Assembly: GCA_018667205.1 (NCBI GenBank)
Contig: JABIVN010000366.1
Location: forward strand, 1-12,516
Reading direction: 5' to 3'
Length of the DNA: 12,516 bases
Origin: Gammaproteobacteria bacterium
Lineage (GTDB): Bacteria; Pseudomonadota; Gammaproteobacteria; Pseudomonadales; Azotimanducaceae
Part shown: in pieces, positions 7,088 to 12,516 of the stretch
How the letters are laid out: the number at the start of each line of letters is the position of its first letter
Numbering within the stretch: position 1 is the stretch's first letter
The notes under the pieces: generated by a model
What the model was told of the DNA's origin: nothing
What the model saw: only the letters and a program-made list of their open reading frames with translations
Databases searched by the model: none
Position numbers and translations under genes: made by a program

Positions 7088-7797
7088 TACTAGATACTGA
7101 AACGACAGGTCTTGAAGTTGAGGCAGGTCATCGAATTCTGGAAATCGGGTGTGTGGAAATCGTTGGAAGAAAGTTAACTCGCCGCCATTATCACCAGTAT
7201 ATTAACCCTGAGCGGGAAAGCGATGATGGTGCGCTGGAAGTGCACGGTATCACCAGCCAGTTTCTGGCGGACAAACCCGTTTTTGCAGACGTGTGGGAAA
7301 ACTTCCTTCAGTTTGTTAACGGCAGTGAACTTATTATCCACAATGCAGCCTTTGATATCGGGTTCTTGAATCGAGAGATGCGTTTGCATGACCGGTCACT
7401 GGGTAAACTAACAGATTACTGTAGCGTGGTTGATAGCCTTGCGCTGGCGAGAAATAAACATCCGGGTCAAAAAAACAATCTGAACGCGCTTTGCAAACGA
7501 TATAGCGTCGACAACTCGCAGCGGCAACTTCACGGGGCACTGCTGGACGCAGAGATCTTGGCAGACGTGTATCTACTCTTAACGGGTGGTCAGGTAACAC
7601 TGGGTCTGGAAGAAGAGGTTAATAATCAGAAGGGTCTGAACTCTCGAGTTGAATTGGACCCTAACCGGCCGCGCCTTAACGTGATCAAGGCAGACGAACA
7701 GGAACTGACTGCTCACGAAAACAAGCTGGACTATCTGGATGGCAAAAGTGAAGTTGGTGCCGTCTGGCGCAGTAATACTAAAGGAGAAACGGGATGA
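7075..7797 (+). CDS. dnaQ: DNA polymerase III epsilon subunit, 3'-5' proofreading exonuclease
   Basis: Epsilon is the proofreading subunit of the replicase core, bound to alpha and theta. The 240-residue product is near the E. coli length of 243. The DEDDh exonuclease motifs are complete: Asp7 and Glu9 in DTETTGL, Asp94 in HNAAFDIGFLNREM, and His153 with Asp158 in HGALLDAEILADVYLLL. QVTLGL at 173-178 occupies the position of the beta-clamp-binding motif. It is followed by a flexible linker and a C-terminal alpha-binding tail containing ELTAHENKLDYLD and ending near VWR, as in E. coli. AGGTGA at 7063-7068 lies six bases before the ATG and is part of the extended Shine-Dalgarno complement; it sits within the 3' end of the rnhA remnant. 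The stop overlaps the nudC start by four bases (ATGA), which predicts coupled translation. Confidence 0.96.
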   Translation: MRQVVLDTETTGLEVEAGHRILEIGCVEIVGRKLTRRHYHQYINPERESDDGALEVHGITSQFLADKPVFADVWENFLQFVNGSELIIHNAAFDIGFLNREMRLHDRSLGKLTDYCSVVDSLALARNKHPGQKNNLNALCKRYSVDNSQRQLHGALLDAEILADVYLLLTGGQVTLGLEEEVNNQKGLNSRVELDPNRPRLNVIKADEQELTAHENKLDYLDGKSEVGAVWRSNTKGETG

Positions 7798-8627
7798 ATG
7801 AGTTTAATTGGCCTGAGCCTGACCTCAGCTTTTTACCGGGTACCAAGGCATTAGGGGCAGGCGAAGCGAGTTATTTTATTTGCCACAACAACAACATCTT
7901 GCAGCTTGTTGACGAAAACGAAGCATGGCGTCCCGCGACTAGTGAAGAGCTTGGTCAGTTCGATGAAATTCAAAAGCATTACATGGGAATGTTGGGTGGG
8001 AAGGAATGTTTTGCCGCACAGGTATCAGTGCCGGGCGCAGCAGTTTTCGCTAACCTCCGCATGAATATTCAGAATATAGATCCGACCCTGTTTAATCTTG
8101 CAGGTAGAGCGCTGCAGGTGTGCGACTGGTATCGCACTCATCAATTTTGCGGTCGTTGCGGGAAGTCCACCACAGAAAGTGAAAGAGACCGGTCTACGGT
8201 ATGCGGTGGGTGCAAGTTGAACTTTTACCCAAGGCTATCGCCTTCCATCATCGTGCTAGTCTATAAAGGCGATGAAGTGCTTTTAGGGCGCAACCATATG
8301 TTTCCCGAAGGCCTGTTCAGTACCTTGGCGGGTTTTGTCGAGCCAGGTGAATCGATCGAAGAAACCGTCATTAGAGAGGTGAAAGAAGAGGTTGGCGTAA
8401 ACGTTGGTAACCTAAGCTACCGCGGCAGCCAACCGTGGCCATTTCCTAATTCGCTGATGCTTGGGTTTCACGCAGAGTATCAGTCGGGCGACATCGTCTT
8501 GCAGGAAGACGAGATAGCGGAAGCAGATTGGTTTCCTTGTAATGACCTGCCGCTGATTCCAGGAAAGTTCGCCATCAGTCGTTGGCTAATCGATGAGTAT
8601 TTGTCGCAGCGTGGGATTTCCGTCTGA
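7794..8627 (+). CDS. nudC: NADH pyrophosphatase NudC (Nudix hydrolase, NAD-capped RNA decapping)
   Basis: NudC hydrolyses NAD(H) to NMN(H) and AMP, and in E. coli removes the NAD cap from RNA 5' ends. The 277-residue product (E. coli 257) has the family layout. An N-terminal domain (1-110) precedes a four-Cys zinc ribbon with Cys119, Cys122, Cys137 and Cys140. The catalytic domain carries a full Nudix box at 180-202 (GFVEPGESIEE followed by REVKEEVGV). SQPWPFPNS at 212-220 is the motif that distinguishes NADH pyrophosphatases from other Nudix enzymes. The start ATG at 7794 lies inside the dnaQ stop (ATGA) and has AAGGAG at 7781-7786, seven bases upstream. It ends 12 bases from the convergent SCP2 gene with no terminator between them. 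Confidence 0.96.
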   Translation: MNEFNWPEPDLSFLPGTKALGAGEASYFICHNNNILQLVDENEAWRPATSEELGQFDEIQKHYMGMLGGKECFAAQVSVPGAAVFANLRMNIQNIDPTLFNLAGRALQVCDWYRTHQFCGRCGKSTTESERDRSTVCGGCKLNFYPRLSPSIIVLVYKGDEVLLGRNHMFPEGLFSTLAGFVEPGESIEETVIREVKEEVGVNVGNLSYRGSQPWPFPNSLMLGFHAEYQSGDIVLQEDEIAEADWFPCNDLPLIPGKFAISRWLIDEYLSQRGISV

Positions 8628-8639
8628 TGGAACACGGCG

Positions 8640-9062
8640 TCAGTCCTGAACTTTGAAGGTCAGGGTCGGATCCGCGCTCTTGAACAGATAGAGCAACAGT
8701 TGACTCAGTACGATGTTGCCGTCTGCCCTGTATCGGCCATTCATAAAAGCGTCCATTCCATCGCGCGTACCCATTAGCAGCTGCCAGCAGGTTTCATGAT
8801 GGTCCAGGTACAAGGTCAGCGTAGGATTGGTTGCGCTACCCTCATTAAAGCTGAATGAGTCTTGCGATACAGAAAGAAAAAAGTCTTCGTCCGAGATGAA
8901 CCTGAACTGGAAAACCGTTGAGGTTCGCTGAAGTAAATCTGGTTTGAAATGAGGTTCAAACGCTTTTTGCTTTTCTGTAAGCAGTTTCGATAGCACCGTT
9001 GGAATACCTGTTGGCTGCATGTGGTGGGGCAGCAGTTTACCTACCGTGTCAACGAAGCGCAT
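8640..9062 (-). CDS. SCP2 sterol-binding-fold protein, putative lipid carrier
   Basis: This 140-residue product has the shape of a stand-alone SCP2 (sterol carrier protein 2) domain, a fold with a hydrophobic tunnel that binds lipids or acyl chains. The alternating strands FQFRFISDEDFFLSVSQDSF (about 51-70) and NPTLTLYLDHHETCWQLL (about 79-96) lead into the typical glycine-containing signature, GMDAFMNGRYRADGNI (102-117), followed by the C-terminal helix LSQLLLYLFKS. No signal peptide or membrane helix is seen, so it is probably cytoplasmic. Other bacterial SCP2 proteins, such as UbiT, serve ubiquinone synthesis, but this one does not resemble E. coli UbiT closely and its role is unknown. The ATG at 9062 has no strong ribosome site, so the start is uncertain. 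It is convergent with nudC and divergent from the PPOX gene. Confidence 0.75.
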   Translation of the reverse strand: MRFVDTVGKLLPHHMQPTGIPTVLSKLLTEKQKAFEPHFKPDLLQRTSTVFQFRFISDEDFFLSVSQDSFSFNEGSATNPTLTLYLDHHETCWQLLMGTRDGMDAFMNGRYRADGNIVLSQLLLYLFKSADPTLTFKVQD

Positions 9063-9101
9063 CTATTGATGCTTCGCATGCTTGGCCTATCGTCCCCAGG
9101 C

Positions 9102-9161
9102 AACGATATCGTTTGAAAAGACAGTGACAGCCAGAAAAGACAACAATCGTTTTAAAAGACA
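9102..9161. repeat. 12-bp palindrome and three AAAAGACA copies at 19-bp period, in divergent promoter region
   Basis: AACGATATCGTT (9102-9113) is a perfect palindrome. AAAAGACA occurs at 9116-9123, 9135-9142 and 9154-9161, at exact 19-base intervals. The first and third copies share a longer match, ATCGTTTKAAAAGACA (9108-9123 and 9146-9161; K is G or T), and the second and third share AAAAGACAACAA. The array fills most of the 116-base gap between the divergent SCP2 and PPOX genes and ends just before the PPOX ribosome site. It could be an operator array or the residue of a tandem duplication. Confidence 0.75.
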
Positions 9162-9178
9162 ACAAGAAAGGAGAACGC

Positions 9179-9667
9179 ATGCCCAGAATGAAAGACGATA
9201 CCATTGCCGAGTTTCTACTCGAACCTCATATCGGCGTACTTGCCAGCCTCCAGGGAAACGGCTTGCCCTACACAGTGCCTGTTTGGTGGCTGCATGACAA
9301 AGGTTCTTTTTGGCTTACCGGCACGTTCAATCGGGTCTGGTGTAAACATCTTATCGCCCGGCCCGGTTGCTCCCTGTGCATTGAAGCCTTGGCGCCCGTT
9401 GCCGGTCATGTGGGTATTGAAGCCACTGCCGAACTGTATCAACTGCCTGATGTCGATATTTGGCCGATGTCCCGCCAGCTTGCGGAAAAATACGTGGGTC
9501 AGGGCAATCCGTTGAACGCTCAAGCCGTTGACAAGTTTTTTAACAATATGAAAACCGAACCACGACTACTTTTTAAGCTAACACCAACTAACTGGCGCGC
9601 AATCGATATGCGGCAATATCGAGGTAAGAAGTCGGATCGGAAATTTCAGGAAGATCAGCAACGCTAG
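9179..9667 (+). CDS. Pyridoxamine 5'-phosphate oxidase-family (FMN/F420 split-barrel) protein
   Basis: The 162-residue product has the split-barrel arrangement of the PPOX superfamily, whose members bind FMN, F420 or heme-related ligands. It starts with a helix, then GVLASLQGNGLPYTVPVWWL (19-38), the first hairpin typical of the family. Next come GSFWLTGTFNRVWCKHL (42-58), where the Asn-Arg-x-x-Cys-Lys region corresponds to the flavin-phosphate contact strand. VGIEATAELYQL follows, and the closing strand is PRLLFKLTPTNWRAID (128-143). It is not PdxH, which is longer and has a distinct C-terminus. AGGAG at 9169-9173 lies five bases before the ATG at 9179, favouring this start over the in-frame ATG at 9188. 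Cofactor and substrate are unknown. The C-terminal 18 residues are charged and probably disordered. Confidence 0.75.
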   Translation: MPRMKDDTIAEFLLEPHIGVLASLQGNGLPYTVPVWWLHDKGSFWLTGTFNRVWCKHLIARPGCSLCIEALAPVAGHVGIEATAELYQLPDVDIWPMSRQLAEKYVGQGNPLNAQAVDKFFNNMKTEPRLLFKLTPTNWRAIDMRQYRGKKSDRKFQEDQQR

Positions 9668-9827
9668 ATAATTGCTCGTCTACATCTGGACAACACTTGA
9701 GTAAAACAGAAGATCAGGTAGATCAATTTAACCGTTGGTAGCAATGACTGTTGGCGTCACCTTCAGCCGGCATCAAAAACTTGCTTCTTCACTGTGACAG
9801 TTCTGCAGCGTTAAGCATGGTGAGCGC

Positions 9828-9865
9828 CCTGACCCCTGTCAGGCTGCCCACAAGGAAGTTTGTGG
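9828..9865. promoter_or_regulatory. Two adjacent inverted repeats upstream of sohB
   Basis: In the 234-base gap between the PPOX gene and sohB, CCTGAC-CCCT-GTCAGG (9828-9843) and CCACAA-GGAAGT-TTGTGG (9848-9865) are both perfect six-base inverted repeats separated by four bases. Downstream are a TAGCAT (9866-9871) and a TGTAAT (9881-9886) that could serve as -10 boxes, but neither has a good -35. The repeats may be operator half-sites or an attenuating hairpin. The remainder of the gap (9668-9827) holds nothing I recognise. Confidence 0.3.
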
Positions 9866-9888
9866 TAGCATGTGCAATCTTGTAATTC

Positions 9889-9894
9889 AGGAGG
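9889..9894 (+). promoter_or_regulatory. Ribosome binding site fixing the TTG start of sohB
   Basis: AGGAGG, a full Shine-Dalgarno match, lies seven bases before the TTG at 9902. There is no ATG nearby in frame that would give the conserved SohB N-terminus, so this site decides the start. Confidence 0.85.
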
Positions 9895-9901
9895 TTTTTA
9901 A

Positions 9902-10960
9902 TTGGAGTTTTTGATCGAATACGGTTTGTTTCTAGCTAAATCAGTGACGGTATTGGTATCGATTCTGGTTGTTATTGTCGTGATCTTTGGTTCTACCCAA
10001 AGACAAAAAGATCCAGATGTCGGTCATATTGAAGTTAAAAACCTCAATGATTCTTTGGAAGGGATTACCCATAGTCTGAAATCGATTGTGTTGAACCCTG
10101 AGTTGCTAAAGAAAGATGCGAAGGAAGAAAAGAAGAAAGAAAAAGAAAAGCATAAAACACAGAAGAAAGATCTGAAGCAGGGTGAAGCGCGCAGACCTCG
10201 AATGTTTGTCTTAGACTTTGTCGGCGACGTCCAGGCGTCCGAGGTCGTTAACCTTAGGGAAGAAATAACCGCAATCTTGTCAGTTGCAGAGGCGCAAGAT
10301 GAGGTGCTGGTTCGTCTTGAAAGTCCTGGTGGCGTAGTTCACGGCTATGGACTTGCTGCGTCACAACTCCAGCGAATCAGGAACAAGTCTGTACCGCTGA
10401 CGGTTGCGGTTGACAAAGTGGCAGCCAGTGGCGGGTACATGATGGCTTGTATCGCTAACAAAATCATTGCCGCACCTTTCTCCCTACTGGGCTCGATTGG
10501 TGTGGTTGCCCAGATCCCTAACTTTCATCGTATTCTGAAGAAAAACGACATCGATGTCGAAATTCTAACAGCGGGTGAATACAAAAGAACATTGACGCTG
10601 TTTGGTGAAAATACCGATAAAGCGCGTGAAAAATTTGTCGATGATCTTGAGGATGTGCATGAACTGTTTAAGGATTTTGTGTCAGACAACAGGCCTCAGC
10701 TGGACATGGAAAAGGTCGCGACAGGCGAAGCATGGTTTGGAAAAAGAGCCCTGGAGCGTGACCTTGTTGATGAGTTGAAAACAAGCGACGAATACATTGT
10801 TGATAGCTGTGAAGACAGGGACGTGTTCCAGGTAAAGTACGTAGTGCACAAGAACAAAATGGACAAACTGTTTGAGCGAGTGACCCGTTTATGGATGGGT
10901 AGTGCGTTAACGAAGCAAACAATGCTGCAGCAGACCTTGCCTAACCAGTTTATACAATAA
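9902..10960 (+). CDS. sohB: SohB, inner-membrane serine peptidase (S49 family)
   Basis: SohB is an inner-membrane peptidase of the S49 (signal peptide peptidase A) family; in E. coli it was found as a multicopy suppressor of degP loss. The 352-residue product (E. coli 349) begins EFLIEYGLFLAKSVTVL, with one membrane helix at about 9-31. A Lys/Glu-rich stretch (69-91, for example KDAKEEKKKEKEKHK) resembles the basic region of E. coli SohB. The protease domain starts at about 98, with SPGGVVHGYG (141-150), nucleophile Ser176 in VAASGGYMMA, and general base Lys228 in AGEYKRTLT, the S49 Ser-Lys dyad. The TTG start is supported by the upstream AGGAGG. acuI follows after 14 bases, so co-transcription is likely. 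Confidence 0.93.
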   Translation: MEFLIEYGLFLAKSVTVLVSILVVIVVIFGSTQRQKDPDVGHIEVKNLNDSLEGITHSLKSIVLNPELLKKDAKEEKKKEKEKHKTQKKDLKQGEARRPRMFVLDFVGDVQASEVVNLREEITAILSVAEAQDEVLVRLESPGGVVHGYGLAASQLQRIRNKSVPLTVAVDKVAASGGYMMACIANKIIAAPFSLLGSIGVVAQIPNFHRILKKNDIDVEILTAGEYKRTLTLFGENTDKAREKFVDDLEDVHELFKDFVSDNRPQLDMEKVATGEAWFGKRALERDLVDELKTSDEYIVDSCEDRDVFQVKYVVHKNKMDKLFERVTRLWMGSALTKQTMLQQTLPNQFIQ

Positions 10961-10974
10961 TTTCGGAGACAATA

Positions 10975-11973
10975 ATGACCAGCTTTAGTGCCTTTTGGGT
11001 AGAAAAGACCGAGGAAGGTGTAACACACCAAATCATCGAGCGAACCACTGACGATTTACCGGATGGGGATGTGCTGATTAACGTGCATTACTCGTCGCTA
11101 AACTATAAGGACGCGCTTTCCTCTAAAGGATTGCCCGGCGTGACAAAAAGTTATCCGCATACGCCTGGCATAGATTCCGCAGGGCAGGTGGTCGAATCCA
11201 ATTCGCCGCTGTTTAAACCGGGTGATGATGTCGTTGCTATCGGGTTTGACCTGGGGATGAACACACCGGGCGGGTATGGGCAGCTAATTCGTGTCCCTGC
11301 CAGTTGGGTTACGGCTTTACCTGCTGGAATGACAGCTCGTGAAAGTATGATTATTGGCACGGCCGGCCTGACGGCGGCGCTGTGCTACGACAAGCTCCTG
11401 AAGATGGGTGCAAAACCTTCTGATGGCCCAGTGGTGGTAACCGGCGCAACCGGTGGCGTTGGCTCGGTTGCTGTCGCTCTACTGGCTAAAGAAGGGTTCG
11501 ATGTTGTCGCTAGCAGCGGTAAGGCGGACAAGACAGATTACCTAAAAGGTCTGGGAGCAAAGGAAGTGATTGCTCGCGAGTCACTGTCGGAGCAAAACCC
11601 CCGACCGATGGATGCAATGAAGTATGCGCACGGTATTGATACCGTTGGTGGCGAGATACTGACTAACGTGATTAAGGGTTTACGTTACGGCGGCAGTGTT
11701 GCGATTTGCGGATTAGTTGCCTCGCCTGCTTTTACCACGACGGTGCTGCCTTTTATTTTACGCAACGTGAACATTCTGGGTATCGACAGTGTATCGCTGC
11801 CGATCGAAGAAAAAACTCGCGTTTGGAACCTGCTGGCAACTGATTGGAAGTTGTCCTCCTTAGAGGACATGGTCGTTGAAATTGGCCTGAACCAGCTATC
11901 TGGTGAAATTGACAAGATTTTTGCCGGTGAAGTGGCTGGTCGTACGTTGGTCAAACATGAGGCTCTGGGTTAG
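10975..11973 (+). CDS. acuI: Acrylyl-CoA reductase (NADPH), AcuI/YhdH family
   Basis: AcuI/YhdH is a medium-chain dehydrogenase/reductase without zinc that reduces toxic acrylyl-CoA to propionyl-CoA with NADPH. In marine bacteria it works in DMSP and acrylate breakdown, and in others it protects the cell generally. The 332-residue product has HYSSLNYKDALSSKGLPGV (38-56), TPGIDSAGQVV (63-73), IIGTAGLTAAL and the nucleotide-binding TGATGGVG at 156-163. IDTVGGEILTNVI and LPFILRNVNILGIDSV follow, all close to E. coli YhdH. GGAG at 10965-10968 lies six bases before the ATG. No DMSP lyase is visible nearby, so the general detoxifying role is the safer reading. The TAG stop interlocks with the TAA of the convergent antiporter gene. 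The generic label 'quinone oxidoreductase' is the alternative. Confidence 0.9.
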   Translation: MTSFSAFWVEKTEEGVTHQIIERTTDDLPDGDVLINVHYSSLNYKDALSSKGLPGVTKSYPHTPGIDSAGQVVESNSPLFKPGDDVVAIGFDLGMNTPGGYGQLIRVPASWVTALPAGMTARESMIIGTAGLTAALCYDKLLKMGAKPSDGPVVVTGATGGVGSVAVALLAKEGFDVVASSGKADKTDYLKGLGAKEVIARESLSEQNPRPMDAMKYAHGIDTVGGEILTNVIKGLRYGGSVAICGLVASPAFTTTVLPFILRNVNILGIDSVSLPIEEKTRVWNLLATDWKLSSLEDMVVEIGLNQLSGEIDKIFAGEVAGRTLVKHEALG

Positions 11974-12516
11974 TCCCTGCGCAGTCGGTCATCCACAGCA
12001 ATAGGGGTGGGGTACCGAAAGACTACCAAGTATGAAGAAGCCAAAAAAGTCAGGATAGCCGTAGCCTGTATCAGGTGAGAGGCTTCCTGACTGATCAGAT
12101 TTTGTGCCGTCGCGACAAACGCAATCAGCAATGAAAATTCGCTGATCTGGCCAAGCCGAAAGCCTGTTTCCCAACCCAACGCGCTTGTTTCGCTCATCCT
12201 TCTTAACATGAACTTAAAGGTGATGGGCTTCATTGCCAGTATGACAATGGCCAGTGCAGCCGCGGGCACGATGACTTCAGCCAGAAGGTCCATATGGAAT
12301 CCTGCGCCGATCGAGAAGAAAAATAACACCAGGAAAAAGTCCCGTAGTGGCTTCAGGTGATCCGCGATGTAGAGCGCGATAGGGCTTGTGGCAATAGTAA
12401 CGCCGGCGACAAATGCACCAATTTCAAGTGACAGGCCGGCCAGTTCAGATAGTTCAGCCATACCCAGGCACCAGGCGATTGCCACCAGAAAGATATATTC
12501 ATGAAACGCGTCGAAC
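11970..12516 (-). CDS. CPA2/Kef-type monovalent cation:proton antiporter, 5' part outside window
   Basis: Only the C-terminal part of about 181 residues is present; the frame is open to the last base of the window (visible start FDAFHEYIFLVAIAWCLG), so the apparent GTG start at 12485 is not real. The sequence is rich in membrane helices. GLSLEIGAFVAGVTIATSP and LKPLRDFFLVLFFFSIGAGF match the conserved core of KefB/KefC-like exchangers. A later segment reads LGWETGFRLGQISEFSLLIA, with the Gly-Gln-x-x-Glu-Phe pattern typical of these transporters. The protein stops soon after the last helix (FRYPTPIAVDDRLRRD), so it lacks the C-terminal TrkA-N/KTN nucleotide-binding domain of KefB and KefC. It thus resembles the shorter stand-alone exchangers. 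The ion transported (K+ or Na+) cannot be told from this piece. Confidence 0.88.
   Translation of the reverse strand, partial: FDAFHEYIFLVAIAWCLGMAELSELAGLSLEIGAFVAGVTIATSPIALYIADHLKPLRDFFLVLFFFSIGAGFHMDLLAEVIVPAAALAIVILAMKPITFKFMLRRMSETSALGWETGFRLGQISEFSLLIAFVATAQNLISQEASHLIQATAILTFLASSYLVVFRYPTPIAVDDRLRRD

Noticed and set aside
9082..9297. 71-codon plus-strand ORF starting before the PPOX gene
   Set aside because: It runs through the 19-bp repeat array and then out of frame into the PPOX coding region; composition is low-complexity Arg/Gln/Lys and no good ribosome site is present.
9668..9827. Possible small gene or pseudogene between PPOX and sohB
   Set aside because: A TTG-started 14-codon frame is present but has no ribosome site, and no protein family could be recognised in any frame.

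Overview
The window reads as a chromosomal housekeeping segment of a gammaproteobacterium. The evidence is gene order as well as protein similarity: lon-hupB-ppiD, then mltD / yafS / (rnhA) / dnaQ, nudC, and sohB are all arrangements or families typical of that class. Base composition looks uniform and moderate, and I see no insertion sequence, integrase, tRNA, rRNA or CRISPR array. The genus cannot be named from the sequence alone. A free-living, possibly marine lineage is only an impression.

Layout. (1) Positions 1-4184, plus strand: the 3' three quarters of lon (cut by the window edge), hupB (HU-beta) with a clear rho-independent terminator, and ppiD. Together they form a proteostasis and nucleoid block. 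(2) 4177-5859, minus strand: mltD, a lipoprotein lytic transglycosylase with three LysM domains and a repeat-built linker; its 3' end overlaps that of ppiD. (3) 5994-8627, plus strand: a YafS-like methyltransferase, a decayed rnhA, dnaQ (proofreading subunit of DNA polymerase III) and nudC (NADH pyrophosphatase / NAD-cap decapping), tightly packed, with dnaQ and nudC overlapping by ATGA. (4) 8640-9062, minus strand: a small SCP2-fold lipid-carrier-like protein. It diverges from a PPOX-type flavin split-barrel protein (9179-9667), and the region between them carries a 19-bp-period repeat and a palindrome. (5) 9902-11973, plus strand: sohB (inner-membrane serine protease) and acuI/yhdH (acrylyl-CoA reductase), probably co-transcribed. 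(6) 11970-12516, minus strand: the C-terminal part of a CPA2/Kef-type cation:proton antiporter, cut by the window edge and overlapping acuI at the stop codons.

The most informative discovery is an unannotated rnhA pseudogene between yafS and dnaQ (about 6800-7087). It aligns without gaps to RNase HI from the third catalytic Asp (E. coli D70) to the last (D134). The segment carrying D10 and E48 is missing, two in-frame stops sit inside it, and several conserved Trp/Gly codons are changed. gloB, which lies between mltD and yafS in E. coli, is also missing, so this conserved locus has been eroded at two points. Smaller oddities are a perfect Shine-Dalgarno sequence in a hairpin loop inside the end of lon followed by a 21-codon ORF, a 12-bp tandem duplication of the yafS start codon region, back-to-back -10 boxes between mltD and yafS, and a 7-residue tandem repeat in MltD. 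I found no sign of a new defence, mobile or biosynthetic system; most of the window is ordinary core genome.
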